Both the position numbers and the translations under genes were made by a program. 64,000 bases of DNA from Stenopsyche tienmushanensis (lineage: Eukaryota > Arthropoda > Insecta > Trichoptera > Stenopsychidae), in NCBI GenBank assembly GCA_008973525.1, contig WACJ01000105.1:930001-994000 (forward strand). The letters run 5' to 3'. Below the pieces are notes generated by a model. It worked only from the letters and a program-made list of their open reading frames with translations. It was not told the DNA's origin and ran no database searches. Below, one piece after another: positions 40,446 through 55,268 of this stretch; position 1 is the first letter of the stretch; each line of letters begins with the position of its first letter.

Positions 40446-41024
40446 TGGTAAATCGCCTACGCTACAATTCCCTAAATTATTAGAGGAGCGGGCATGAAAA
40501 ATGGAATTTGGATGATTGGAGCAAGTATTTGACCTACTGTGTATTTCAAAGGGCATAGGGACATTCTAATTCCTTGAAATACACAGTTTCACTCTTATGC
40601 AGTATGTAGAAAACAAGTAAAAAATAATAAACGTGTGCTGAATAATAAAAGTGTTGCATAACACCGCAAAAAAGAATAATAAATATTATATGTACTTAAT
40701 ATTGCAATGCTTTGAAAGTTGCAGTACTTCAATCGAGTTCCCGTGCTACAACTTAAGCCACGTTTACCGAAGCCCTAGCCACCTTGTATTGAAAGCAGAC
40801 GGCATTTATTTAATAATAATTAACGTAAACTACTTGTAGACAAAAAAGCAGCTTTGTAGATTTTAATTTAACGCCGTTATGTACACAAAGAATATGTATA
40901 TTGGACATCATATATAATTCAACAATGTCTTTACAAAGTGCAATACATACACATTTAATTTATAGTAAAAGTGATACAAAATCGATAGGAATGAATATGT
41001 ATTTTGAAGATATTTAACGACGGT
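40446..41024. other. Intergenic/3' UTR of the minus-strand DRC1 gene
   Basis: The DRC1 stop is at 41025. A minus-strand AATAAA is at about 40805. Confidence 0.4.
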
Positions 41025-44000
41025 TTAGTGTGCTGATTTGAACTGTTTACTTAAGGGAGTCAAATATTTCCTTTTTGGTATTTCAGCAGTCGGTACATGG
41101 CCCCTCAGTAGATTCTTCAATTCGACGTTTTGTTTGCGCAGCTGAATAACTTCCTCGTTTAATTTAAATCTATCTATAAAATGATAAAACAATTATAAAA
41201 ATACTCTAAATACGTATTTATGTAAAATTATGATGGATACCTTGAAGGATCGGTAGATATTTATTGAGTCCCATTATTAAATTGTCCCACAATTTTTCTT
41301 TGTGCGGTGGAAATGCATTCTTATATTTCTCCCAGTATAGTGTGACGTCTTTGTTTGATAGATGTCGTGAAATTGGAATAACTTTTGTATCCTCGGCATC
41401 CCTATGATTGTGTATTTTTAAAATCTGATTTTGATTTAAAAATGACTTACAATTCAATTTAAAAATGACTTACGATTTTGTCTCTTTGTTCATTTTATGT
41501 TTAGCAACGAAACTTCGTAGTGCGCTTAATACGCAGCTCGGATCTATGCTCAAAGGGTGTCCGTAAGGACACTTGGATGGTATTTTATGGGCGTGTTTAT
41601 CTTTGGATTTCATTTCTGAAAAAATATCAAATGAATATCACACTTGATAATTTGATTGTGTAAATTCTTTTGTACCTGATGCAGTTTTTACGTCTTGCAA
41701 ATCCGTTTCGTTATCAATCGAAACATCCTCCAGTTCAGTAAATTTGCTCGTAACGGTGTATCTATAAATGTGTTTTATTTGTGCTGTAATATAAATATGC
41801 ATGTTTATTTTGAAGGGTGATACAATAATTACCTTTCATCAACTTCCAAATCTTCTCCTAGCTTAAAATCATCATCATCAGATTTTATAACGTCATCATC
41901 CTTTGTTAAAATTTCTTTCGATTTGTCAGGCTTTGGACTTCCGTTTTGAGAGTCACCGCACTCTTCGCAATATGAGTATTGTATGAAATATTTTAAAAGT
42001 ATTTTCATATCCTCTTCGCATTTGATATCCAAAGCCTAAAATATATAATTTATTAAATGCATTATCTTATATTTTATACCAGGAGGTGTTTTTGTGAGGT
42101 GTTAACATAACATTGCATTACATTAGCGACATTAAACGGTCTCTTATGAGACCATTGCCTTCCATTTTTGACATGGTTTTTTATGGCGTATATATATTTT
42201 TAAAAACGTGGTCGCCAGTCACACCTGTAGATTTGAAACTACAGGTTTCAGCACTAGAGAGAGAGATCTGGCTGCGAGAAGGACGTCCTTCCATAGCCAA
42301 GGTCGACCGACGATTCTCTCAACTCCCGCTTCCTGCGTGTCACCACTCAACCGGCAACGGTGCACGCACAAGAAGTGATCGGTCGGTATTCCAGGTGCAA
42401 TCTCCCCGAAGCTCCACAGAAGATGAATCGCCCACGCTACACCAGCATAGACGAGGTGCTACTTTGTCTTGTATCTAATATGGTATGAGGGACTCTGTGA
42501 GTCATACATGTCCACGACCTCTCGATTAGACCTCATGACTTTGGAGCCTGAGATCTCGTCCCGAAGAGTCTATATAACAGTTGAAATACTCACATTAAAG
42601 ATATTGTCTATTTTGCACAAGATGGCCGGAGGTTGTTCATATTTTTCGAGCAGCGGCCACAGGCGTTCCTCTATTAAAAACCCCGAACTATCAGCGATCA
42701 AATTCAAAATGTGCCGAATCTAAAATATTAAAGTCAATTAATATTATTTAGCACACGGTGAAGTTGCTATTTGGTTATAAATACCAATTTATCATTAGAC
42801 GTCTCCGATCCTGTGCTCTGTGATTGTTCGAGAGATGCTTCCGATTCTGTTTCATCCATACATACCTCGATATCATCCCGGGAAACTAAATAAATGTATG
42901 TTTTTATTAAAGAAAATGGATTGTATGCCTGTACGTTGCGATAACGTTACCTGATTTGAATTGCAGTAGGGCGTTTTTATAGGACGGCAAATCAGATTGT
43001 CTCAAAATATCTTTTTTTGTAGGTATCCAGTCGACGCCCAGTACTTGTTCGTGGATGATTTTGTCGACTTGATTTATTTTTTTGATTAAGCCTTTAGCCT
43101 TTTCTCTGTTCATTTTCCATACTTGTTGATATTTCTTCTCGTTTGCAATTGCAAAATGATCGGCTTTAGTCTGCAGTTCCAACATGGACGATTCTAATCT
43201 TTGGATGTCTCTTTCGGATTTGATTTTTTCCGTCATCCCTTCGTTGGTTGCGGTTTTTAATCTGCTCTTCAACTCGTTTATGGTATCCTGCATTTTGTTG
43301 AGTCGTCTTCTTTGCTGAGATTTTACGGATAGATTTTCTTCTTCCCTTCGTTTTAATATCTATGAAATAATGAAAATAGAATCAATCTCATCTTTAAAAT
43401 TGTGTTAACGAGGATTCTGAAGCGTTTACCTGATAATTGTAATCAATCTTTTCACTGTTGACAAGACAAGAGGTTTTTAATTCTTGAAGTTCTTTATGAA
43501 GCGTCTGGACTTCCATTTCCAATTGAATTTTTGTCATTCGAAACTTTTCCCTTTGTTCTATTTTTAACGCGTCCATTTTTTCTCTAAATTCCACGACCTA
43601 TGAATAAACGTATAAATCACATACGTGTCGATATTTGATCAATTTAAATTATATTTAACACCACCTGAGCTAGCTTCTCTTCGATGTTATCAACTTCGTC
43701 TTTGTTTCGTTGCTTATATAAAGCATTCCAGCGTTTTTCATTCTTCTCAATTGTATTGGATCTTTCTATTTGTATTGAACTTTCTATCAATTCCAGCTGA
43801 GATTGATATGCGTTCTTCATTAGCGTTACTTGTGCGTCAATCCTTTCTCCCAACTGTTTTATATCGTTGAGCTTTTTTTAAAAATACAAATCAGAATCAT
43901 TAAAATATTTCATTATAAAATCTTTAAATACAAAATTTGAACTAACAAAGCTTACTTGTTTTTGTAAATCTGTATAAAATGTTTCATCGGCTCGCTTTAA

Positions 44001-44674
44001 TTCTGCCTTCAGTTCTATTATAATGGAATCTTTCTGCGCAATTAAATTGTCACATTTTTCTTTTTGCATGTTAACTTCGCTTTCAATATCCAACGGATTG
44101 TTCAACGTCAATATTACAGTCCATCTGGATGAGATTTTTTCAAATTTATCTTGTGCCAATGACGCTTCCGCTTCCAATTTGTCCAAAAGCTCTAAAACAT
44201 TCTCGATAAATTATTGTTTCAAGACGTTAGTAAATAATATTATTTAAAATACCTTTCTTCTTTTCTGCTTCAGAGAAACGTCGAGCTATCTCGCGGGCAT
44301 CATTTGCTACACGTATATTAGTCACCCTCTCTTCACCGTCGGCTAATAGATGCTCCAATACGGCTATACATTCAGCGGCTTGTTTTTCAACGGAACCGAT
44401 ACACTCTTCGTCTTCAAATGAATTACTATCGGTCCCTTCAATGTTAGCTTGTTCGTGCCTAATCCATTTATTAAATTAATTTTTAATGTAAATGATACAG
44501 ATTTAATATGTTTAGGGCATACTTTTTGAGAGCTTCCTCCCTCTTTGCTATCCGCAATTTCCTGGCAGATTTTCTTTGAAGAGGATCAGACGATGATATA
44601 GTCGGTCCCCGAATACCGAGTACATCCTCTTCATCTTCAGAAGTTGAATTTTGTTGTTCAATGTTCAAAGACAT
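41025..44674 (-). CDS. DRC1: Dynein regulatory complex subunit 1 (DRC1/CCDC164 orthologue), 13 exons
   Basis: ATG 44674, stop 41025-41027. Exons: 44674-44523, 44458-44253, 44191-43956, 43871-43665, 43597-43430, 43359-42951, 42885-42785, 42719-42594, 42035-41833, 41761-41676, 41615-41474, 41401-41241, 41173-41025. All have GT..AG borders. Lengths sum to 2346 nt, 782 codons with stop, and the frame closes throughout; human DRC1 is about 740 residues. Order: acidic N-terminus; coiled coils (AREIARRFSEAEKKKELLDK, QKEKCDNLIAQKDSIIIELK, KMDALKIEQREKF); middle domain (GFLIEERLWPLLEKYEQPP); Asp-rich linker; CPYGHPLSIDPSCVLSAL; and ISRHLSNKDVTLYWEKYKNA then FPPHKEKLWDNL, which match the conserved DRC1 C-terminus. 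Known role: scaffold of the nexin link that regulates dynein in motile axonemes (sperm, some sensory cilia). Intron 8 holds a repeat R copy. Confidence 0.9.
42259..42540 (+). repeat. Dispersed repeat family R, copy 2, plus LINE-tail scrap
   Basis: In DRC1 intron 8, antisense to the gene. The R sequence is followed by GTCCACGACCTCTCGATTAG, also seen in the LINE-tail copies near 12.3 and 21.7 kb. Confidence 0.65.
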
Positions 44675-45175
44675 CTTTAATTGATATGAATAAAAGCTGT
44701 TTGGGTTCTATAGCGACGGTAACTATGTAAGTATAAAATCTATAGGACGTTCTTAACGAGCTGCTTTATTGAATGCGCTTTATATAGCGTTTGATTTTTT
44801 TAATTGATTTTCCTGATATAAACACAGAAATATGCAGGATTATTTGGCGCTGGTTCTTCGGTAATCTGGAATCTCATTTAAAATATTCTCCTATCCGCAT
44901 ATGAATTTATTATATTGTCTTAGCAACGTGTAAATAAATATTAGTAGTGCTCATTCATCAAATATTGTTTAATATGTTTGACCCTTTGGGTTTAAGATTT
45001 TTTCATAAAAGTTCTTATCAACCCCAAGCCATTTTTTGTGTATTTCTTAATTTGTTTGTATGGAATAATAGTATTCTGTTAAGGGTATTGATTAACATTT
45101 AAAAAAAAAACACATTTGTAAATTGCATTTAATTTATTTAAAAAAAACTTACATTAAAAAGGAATCATAACAAAT
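44675..45175. other. Short intergenic, probable DRC1 promoter side
   Basis: No clear core promoter motif was seen. Confidence 0.4.
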
Positions 45176-47185
45176 TTATTTAAATAAGAAATCCGTTCTT
45201 TGATTTTTGTCTTGACAAAATTTTTCAATTACCCTTTCGTTAAAATTTTTTATACCCGAAATTAATCTTCGTTCAATGGAAATCATTGACAAAGCCGTCA
45301 ATCGCTCTTCGTTAATGTCATTTCTTAGAAAAGATTTTATTACTTTCATCGTTGAAAAGCATCTTTCGGGTTCTGCCGTAGTCATAGGAATCGTAATCAA
45401 TATTTTTATAAGCCTAATCATTTCAGAAAATACGCTCGACAAATTTTCCTCGGTCAATAGATTTAACAACGCGTGCAATCCGTTAAAATTGTGAAACTCT
45501 CTACGGGAATAAAATATTTGCAGCTCCGTTTCTAATTTTTCCCGAACTAAATCCGAATATATATTACACGCCTCTTTTATTTCAAAACTCGGCAACTTTT
45601 TACGGTAAATCTGAAAATTCTCTTTATAAAATAGCCTAGCGGTTATTAAATGATTTGTAAAAGCAAATCTTTGTTTGGCTTCTTCGCAAATATTATCGCA
45701 AATTTGTTTACTTTCGTTATTTGTAAACGCGTTGGAAGATTCGCAAAAGGACGAGTTACGTATTTCTAAAATTGTATTATTAAATTCGCTCAATGCTTTT
45801 TGAATTCCATAAGCATCAACATTTCTCGATTGTATTTCATTGTGTAATGTTTCAATGTGTGGCATAACTTTATGAAAAAATTCCAACCAAAATAAAAATG
45901 TTTCGTCTTTTAATAATGTTAAAAATCCCGTCGAAACCTGTATAGTTTTATTAGTAGTCTTTGCGGATTGCAATTCTTCAAAACATTTTATAAGATCGTC
46001 TTTGCATTCAAAAATTGTATTTACCGTTCTTACGTTGAAATTCAAATTATTTGATGCTTTTGGAATACGAGTATTAACGTATTTATCCAACGTTGCCAAT
46101 CTATGCGGAGATTTTGAAAAGAACGTCGCTATTCCCATTAGGTTAACGAAAAATAATCGCGCAGATTTAGTAGAGGCGGAAACGCGTTTTATAATATCGT
46201 TCAATTGATGCACATAACAATGAACGTAACGAGCATTTTTAAAGACGCGCTGTATCTTATGTTGCACGCCGCCCATAAAATTAGTTTCGTCAAACGTTTG
46301 GGCTATTAATTTGTTTGAATTGTTTGGCAATACTTTATGAATTTCATTAAGCACACATTCGGATGCATCATTTACGCTATTTTCCGTATTAAAAAATCCC
46401 CAAAATCGTTCGTAAATTGTTCCGTTAAATTCATAACGAAAAACGATGACCGTTTGTATAATTTCAGAAACGTCCGATGTATCTTCGGCCATGACGGCTA
46501 AATAGGACGTTTCTTCAATTTCTGAAACTATTTGTTCTCGACAAACTGCCAACATATTTTGTAATAATTCATTTTGAATAGTCTTTGATGTGGTTTTAAA
46601 CACCGAATCTAAATGTTTTTGCAGCGACGGATCAAAGATCGCAATGAAATTTTCTGAAAAATCATTTTCGTTATGTCCGCATAACGTCATTTCGATATTA
46701 CTGCTAAACTTTATATAGTCAATTATTTTTGATAAAATGTCTCTGTTTTTTATCACCTGTTCGTTGTGCTTCAATTTTGCTATTCTATAATTCTCGCTGA
46801 GTTGTTCAGGATACATTAACGTGTCCCAAGAACGATAAAGAAACTGTATTTTCCATGTGTCGTTTTGAATTTTGATGCTTTTCACTTTTTTCTTTTAATC
46901 TGCTTATATTTGTAAAACCACTGTCAATCCAGACGGAATCACCACCAAAAAGTAAACACGGAAAACAAAACAGCGCATTTCTTATTTCGCAACCGCACAA
47001 CCATCGTATTTTCTCATACCATTCGTTGTTAAAAGATCTAATGTATTTTTTATTTTTACTTACTGCTGTTTGACGAATAACAATATCCGGAGTGGATCGA
47101 CCTTTCTTTTAATTTCAATTTTTTCTTGTAATGACATTTGAGAATATGTCATCTTTTTAATATACTCAACACTAACACCAGTCAT
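45176..47185 (-). pseudogene. hAT-superfamily transposase (zinc finger MYM-type 1/52K-repressor-like), frameshifted
   Basis: The start is probably ATG 47185. The short N-terminal piece ends in RPTPDI-like sequence. Then comes a TTF-type zinc-finger region (WLCGCEIRNALFCFPCLLFG, RLKEKSEKHQNSKRHM). A 569-codon frame (46885-45176) covers the catalytic RNaseH-like core, including AVMAEDTSDVSE and FGxxQHKIQRVF-like segments. It ends with the hAT dimerisation domain: IPMTTAEPERCFSTMKVIKS and RLTALSMISIERR. The frame is lost near 47095 (one base short) and near 46812 (one extra base), so no full protein is made. The long intact part says the insertion is fairly young. Terminal repeats were not found with confidence. 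A 22-base motif GACGCTGCYGAACGARCAGC occurs twice (47336, 47532) beyond the 5' side. Confidence 0.8.
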
Positions 47186-48208
47186 GATAAATATCTGAAA
47201 TAATATTTATTTTATTATTTTATTGAATTGTTTATTTTTTGGAAAATAAGAATTTAATTTTTTAAAAAATATTATTTACCCCCCAAGAAAAACAATAAAA
47301 TATCGTAGATAAATAATGCAATGTGTAAAACGTAGACGCTGCCGAACGAGCAGCTTCATCAAATTTGACGTCTTTAGTCAATCACATCTTCGTTTAAATT
47401 ATCAATGTCATTCCTTTTCTTCTGTAATAAATATTTATAAAATAAGCATAAATCATAAGCATAATATCTGATTATCAAAATTCAAGTAAAATATGCAATT
47501 AAAATATATATAATGCAATGCAGAATAACCAGTGACGCTGCTGAACGAACAGCTTCCATAACATTCGCTAGCGCACTGATTGAATCCAATCGTGCGTGTA
47601 AAAGTCGCTCATATTTTCGACGCTGCTATTGACAGCAGTTTCACAAATACATTTTTTCGGGGGTGCTGCATTATTTCAGTTCTTATGCACAAACATTAGG
47701 ACCTAAACATTGAAATAAATCGAATTTAAATCATTAAAAAAAATATATATTCAATTCACTTATTTTTATAACCACGTCCGCATAAATCACATCAAATCTA
47801 AAAACTGCGAATCAATTTAAAAGGGGGAATTATCGCTTTTTAATATAAATTATTAATTGAAATCGGCAATATTCCGTCCATATAAATCTACGGACAATAT
47901 AAATGCGTGTGAATATTTTTAATATTATCGGATGATTTTTAAAATGCGTTTTCATTAATTTCAATTTAAAAAAATATATATAAAAATAATTAATTCGCTT
48001 AAATTAAATAATTCATCTTTACATTAATTTATTCACATATTTGATGTTGTTATTATGTATAATATTGGATTTTTGTATTTATATCGTGTGAAAATATTAA
48101 ATTTTTGCGTTCGTATTTTGCATTTTGTCGTTATAAATAAGGTCGCGTTAGAAGACGAAGAAGGACGTGCGGTCTTGTTTATGGTTTTAGCCGTTCTCTG
48201 TCTTTGGT
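47186..48208. other. AT-rich upstream region of RpL11
   Basis: Holds the two copies of the GACGCTGCYGAACGARCAGC motif. Otherwise nothing recognised. Confidence 0.45.
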
Positions 48209-48216
48209 CTCTTTCC
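48209..48216 (+). promoter_or_regulatory. TOP-like transcription start of RpL11
   Basis: CTCTTTCC lies 14 nt before the ATG. Ribosomal protein mRNAs start with such a pyrimidine tract, which couples translation to growth signalling. The 5' UTR would be about 21 nt. Confidence 0.5.
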
Positions 48217-48229
48217 ACCGGTGGTCACG

Positions 48230-49539
<1,310 letters not shown>

Positions 49540-51099
49540 ATGACTAGAATTATTTTATTTACAATAAAACATAAAACATACTTCATGCGTATTTTTTCCA
49601 GATATCCTAAATTATCTCATCATAATTTAGCAATGGCACACACACTTTAAATTTTTTAACGCGGTGATCCGGGTTCGTTTAAGAGTCGTTCCCGACATTG
49701 CGCTTTTAACTTTTGAATATTAAGCAAGGATGTTTTGTCACACATTTCTTTCTTTAAATGTCTTCTCTTTTCTATCTTACAATCTATACTTAAATTTAAA
49801 AACCTGTCAATGATATCCCGTTGTTGAATGGGAAACCTACTAAATTCATATGTAGATGCTGGTTGTGAATTCGAGCCAGTTTCTGAAGAAGTTTTGACAC
49901 ACGAAGCTTGTATAATTGGTAAATATAAATATTTTAATTGGTTATGGTTTATTCTCGCGGATCATCGATCCGCGAGAAATATATGAATGTATATATTATT
50001 CTATTCTCGAATGGAATTTGCAAAAAAAATTTGAATATAAACCACTAATTCTCAAGTCCCCCACAGCCTTGGCCCATCAGGTAACTATTGCGACTTGAGT
50101 CCCAATCAATTGCTCTATTTAAAACTGATTTTTGTTATGCGAATGTGACATGATAAGGTATGTTCTTGGGTGTAGGAATATGTTTTATTTTATGATTTTA
50201 TTTATTATTTTCGCATTTGAATATCTATGTAAATTCTAATGCTTGTATTTTTTATTCTTATAGCAAAAAATCAATGCCAAGTTCAAGATTCGCTCACTAA
50301 AAGTAAAAACCAAATGGTAATTTGGAAAATGTCGTCTTGACACCTCCGACATGCTCCAAAAAATGCAGGAATTTTGATGAATAGAGAGAAAATTTGTTCA
50401 AATTAGACGAAAGAGACTATTGGACGTGATTGAACATTCGAACGGTTTTTTCTGTATTTATTTTAATTTTTATAATAAATGATAATAACTAATTTTATAT
50501 GTTTTATTATATATACACAACTTTAACCTTAATATATAAAAGTTGAGAAAAATACCTCCGGCGTTAAAACCCATAGAATGGTTAAATAAAATGATACTCT
50601 TCCAGATTTGGATGATCGTTAGAGATGCTTGTATGAGCAGTGATTTTCATATTCATCGGTCAGATATTAAAGCTAATGAGCTAGACCAGGTGATCTCTCT
50701 GATGGTCTCAGATGTTGCCAAAGCTAGCTACTGTGATGGTGAATTCACAAAAAAAAGGATTAAATCAATTAACCCTTTGCTGTCGTTTGTCTGCTCTCAG
50801 CCACCACACAAGGAACCATTCATGTATCGACAAATTGGAGATAATGAAGCTCAATATAAAAAAATGCGATTATTCCACACTCCCCATGCAAAACACCGTG
50901 GCTAGTAGTCGGTCGCATTTTGAGAGAGAAAAAATTGAGATGCTTCGGAGATGATATTCCAAAATGTCAAAAAGAAAGTCACCTAAAGAAGTGTAGTCGC
51001 AAACCAGGACTGCATATTGGAGATTGCTTTCAAAGATACCACACAATGGAAAATATCATTTTTAAATAAAAACGTTATTGAAACACAATATTATCTAAA
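49540..51099. other. AT-rich intergenic with a 120-codon frame of unknown meaning
   Basis: 50543-50905 (+) is open. It includes the lone TTAACCCTTTGCTGTCG element end inside it, so it is probably transposon-derived or chance. Not called a gene. Confidence 0.4.
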
Positions 51100-51260
51100 C
51101 CAGCAGTTCTTAAACTTATGTAGTCTGTGGACCCCTTCTTGAGCAAAATTTCTTTCGCAGGACCCCCTCAAAATTTTTTTTGTGGACCCTATCCCAATCC
51201 TTCTGACTTAATTTTTCAAACAAACAAATATTTCTTGATCAAAATAGATAATAGATTTCA
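51100..51260 (+). repeat. hAT-type MITE end
   Basis: CAGCAGTTCTTAAACTTATG, GTCTGTGGACCCCTT and GCAGGACCCCCTC are typical of widespread hAT-type MITEs that start CAGnnGTTCTTAAACTT. The other end was not located. Confidence 0.4.
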
Positions 51261-54200
51261 TTGCCTCCTGAAATGACCAAAAGACATGATATTTTGAATA
51301 CCATTTTCACAATTGATGTGATTGTCGACGATTTGTCTGAAGAACTTTTTTCGAATACCCTTTGAATGCGACTGGGTAACTTCATTGCGCGCTTCATTGA
51401 TGTTTCTGATAGCTTTCATGATATTAAATTGCTTTCACTAAATCCGCCTGGCAATTTATGTTTTTAATTTCTCATGATATTTGATAAACAGAACAAAAAT
51501 ACTTAAGGAAAATTAAAAATAAAAGCTACATGTACAACTATTATCATTAGCATTTGGAATGCAATTGGCCAAGAGCCATTGCTCGAAAAGGAAAAAAACC
51601 CATAGCATTGCTATTTTCGCTTGATAACACGAATAATTCTTGTTTTTGTTTTCATCATTTTATAATAGTCGAACCCCCGGGATAATAACGTGGAGTAGAG
51701 GTGAGTGAAAGCAGTCTCGTCGGTTTGATCATTAAACATTATTGGGATAACCCAGCTAACATAATCTCATCATGTACTGTGTACCTGTAAAGCGGAATAT
51801 GGAACTGCCGATTGCAGAAGGAGCAAGAGGACTTTTCAAAAGGTGACACTACCGTCTTTGTGGCTAGGTACTGCAGATGCCCCTGCAGTTCATCATCTAC
51901 TGGAGCCCACTTCAAGCTGTGACTCATGGTGGTAGTGACCTCGCGTATCAGATCCTTTGCTTTTCCTAAATTTTCCTTTCTTCTCCATCGTATCTCCTCC
52001 ATAATACGTGTCATTGTAGCTTTTGTAACATCAACTTTTAAATCAGCATATGGAATTTTACAAAATACTAAGCTTGCGTCAACTAATATTTTAATTCAGA
52101 CCATTATTTTTGTTTATTTCGATTTTGATTCTGTAAAAAAATAATAGTTTTTTCAGTGTTCGATAAGTTTTTTAAATGTTTTTATTTGTGTTGTAAATGT
52201 ATTTTCTAGTAATGCTTCTGCACATTCTTTCTTATCATAGTCGCGTATGTTTATACGTTGCTTTACGAGCTCCTAAAACAGAAGAGCTTTTTCCCTAATT
52301 AAATATCCACATATGGGAAATCGTTTTTGAGTCTTCAATTCAAATTACAAGTGCTTTTTCTGTCTTTTCCAATAAAGAATCTCTTGAATACAATGTAAAT
52401 TTTGAGCTTAATTTTGTCCCAAGTAATCAAAAATTGCCAATTTCTTGTCAAGAGACTGGTAATTTTGCCCTATACACACTCACACTTTAACGGTTGTAAT
52501 CAAATAATTTACTTTGGGATCAATCCTAACTGCCAAAATAAGATCTTAAAGGAAACTAAAATGCAGCGAGTGTCTGCTATCGAACATCACAATGTTGATA
52601 AGCTCCTAGGGTATGGTATTATCTTTAAAAAATGAACGAAAACCATTATTTCCATAAGTGGATTCTGTAATGGGAAAGTCAGAGAATCAAATTAAAGTCA
52701 ATAAACATAAAATTGCAATGGATTGATGCATAGAATAAATGGAACTTAGAAATTTAGGATATTAGTGATAGAGATATTAATCTTTTACACTGAAGCTTTT
52801 CAACGTGTAGTGATTCAAAGGATATAAAAAAACTCAAGCCAACTTTTATAACGAACAAACTAGTAATTCGAGACGATATTGGTTACATTAGGCAAGCATT
52901 TTACGGGTATTTTAAAATGATTTTATACTCAAACATAAACAAATCACACATCACAAGATAAAATCTGTTAAATATTACACTCTGTAATTGATTTTTGTGT
53001 GATATTTTACAAAACAATGCCTGAAATGTATCCTCGGTTTATCCGGGCACGCAGCATAATAATTCGAGATTTAGCGTCTACCGCCAGGTTGATTTCGGCA
53101 AGAGTAGATCAAGCCTTTATTACCTCTCTCAGAATAACAAGGAGTATTCCATTTAGTTGGGATTCATCAGTGCTTGACGTTGACGTCCAATCACAGGCCT
53201 AGCGATAGCTTCCTCTTGATTGCTCAATAAGTCTTTTTCTTCCACTTTTTTAATAAAAAAATATGTCTAAGCATATTAATCTGCAATAAAGTGTTACCTC
53301 TTTGATCAGCTACTGTGGAATTTTTTAATAAATTCCTTTCTGCTTGTTAGGATCATCCTGATGAAATGGCATTTGATTGTGGCTAATTCTTGAGCCAAGA
53401 TGTAGATAGTATAGTCTCTATTATTCTTGCTATCAAGACTTTTTTAGACTAACGCTAAGAATATACTCCAAGACTGTGATCTTATTATAAAAACTCTAGT
53501 GCAAAAGCCTATAATAACCTATTCTTATGATCTCAATGCACTTTATATGTTAAAGTTCTGCAAAAAAAATGTCAATAGATTTACCTTCATTCATTCGACC
53601 TTATATTAAATTTACATTCGTTCATCAGTGATATTATTTTTAAATGATAATTTGATACCTTTAGAGTCACTTTTGTAATGTAATCGAGGATAAATTAATG
53701 CATAAAATGATCGTTATAATATAAAAGATGCATTTATGTAATCTGCGTATCGGACAAAAGGATTGCGTTTATCGATTGTGTGGTTCAATACGAGAAAACA
53801 GATTTATTGATGTAATTATTTATTTAATTACTATTTTAAATAAAATAAACATGCCATGTAAGACGACTATACATATATTTGTGAGACTGTATTATATATA
53901 TATATATATATATAATGCATATACATTTTGTAACATTCTCTAAATATTTATTTTTCCACAACATATCACAACTTTGCCTTAAAAATAAGCCAAAAATATT
54001 TATATAAATATTCAATTTTGTCCAAAAATTATAATTGCAAACAATCGAAATGGTAAAAATAACTACTACCGTTTGCAATATTCGATAATCACAAAAGTGC
54101 ATATAATAATAGAGTGTCTTTATCGTCGACGACTATCCGAAGAAGGCTGCGTTTATTATTATACGAGGGTGTGTCATATTTATTGTTTGCTTGGATTGAA

Positions 54201-55268
54201 GAAATGATTTGTCATACTTTAAAATATATTTGTTTTAGAATTATACATAAGCTCAAATTAATGTACATGAATTATTTCATATTAATTTTTGGTATTGTCT
54301 TATTACTAGTCGATCAAACACTCAAAGAGATACATCGTAAATAATTTTCACAAATAAATACTCAAATTCATAGAAACAACGGTTTAAATTTGTTCCTTAA
54401 ATGTTCTCAATTTTATTATCTATCAACGTATTCCTATATTCCTCGGCATTCACATATACCACATTTATAATATATAAACTATGAAACATTTAACAAACAT
54501 AAGCAAAGAAGATTTACCAGATTATTTTGCAAAAGTGCTCGGTTTTATTGTTCAAAATAAATCTGGTATTTTTAAGCCGCGTAATTCAATTTTGTTTAGC
54601 TAAAAATAATATTTTCATGAATGATTCTTAAATTATAAATAGACATATAGTTTTAATGTATTATTTGAACTGCATTGGCGTCGTTTCTTTTATGCAAATT
54701 TATACAGGATATAACTTAGAAAATATATTTGACTTAACGCGTTATATGAAACGCGAAACATTCAGTGTCGCGTTATAGACGACACTTAATATTAAATTAA
54801 ATCTTGAAAAACATATCCTACGCTAATAGTCAATAATACAATTAGAGTAAATCCAAAAATGTTATAGTTTATGTTTTATTACAAATATTTTTAATAAATA
54901 AATATACATTAATAAATAGTTGCTCTAGGAAAAAAAAACTCACTCTTAGTATCAGCACAAGTTCTTAATTTATATAAATTATTTTTACTTATTGATTCAA
55001 ATAAATCCAATCGTCTATCAATCGATCAAATAAATCACTGGCTACGTTGATAATAATGAAAATGCAAATATGTTTGGGAGATTCATTAATATTCTATATC
55101 AAAATGGCTGGAAACGAGTGTTTTTAGTGTTGACGACGACTAACGTCCTACGGAATATTTTCAAAAAGGCTTTACAACGAAACGATAAAGCTCTATAATT
55201 GTAACGGGAACGACTAATGTGATGAGATCGCTCACAAGCAGTGACGTTGAAGCATTTTACGCTTAAGC
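51261..55268. other. AT-rich intergenic, nothing firm
   Basis: 51739-52014 (-) is open for 91 codons with one CSFCNRQF pair but no paired His or Cys. It is not called. An (AT)n run lies at 53890-53914. Minus-strand AATAAA at about 54875 may end the next gene. Confidence 0.4.

Noticed and set aside
50543..50905. 120-codon + frame
   Set aside because: No motif, and it contains a lone MITE end sequence; more likely element debris or chance.
51739..52014. 91-codon minus frame with a CSFC pair
   Set aside because: Only half of a possible zinc site, no homologue recognised and no splice context.
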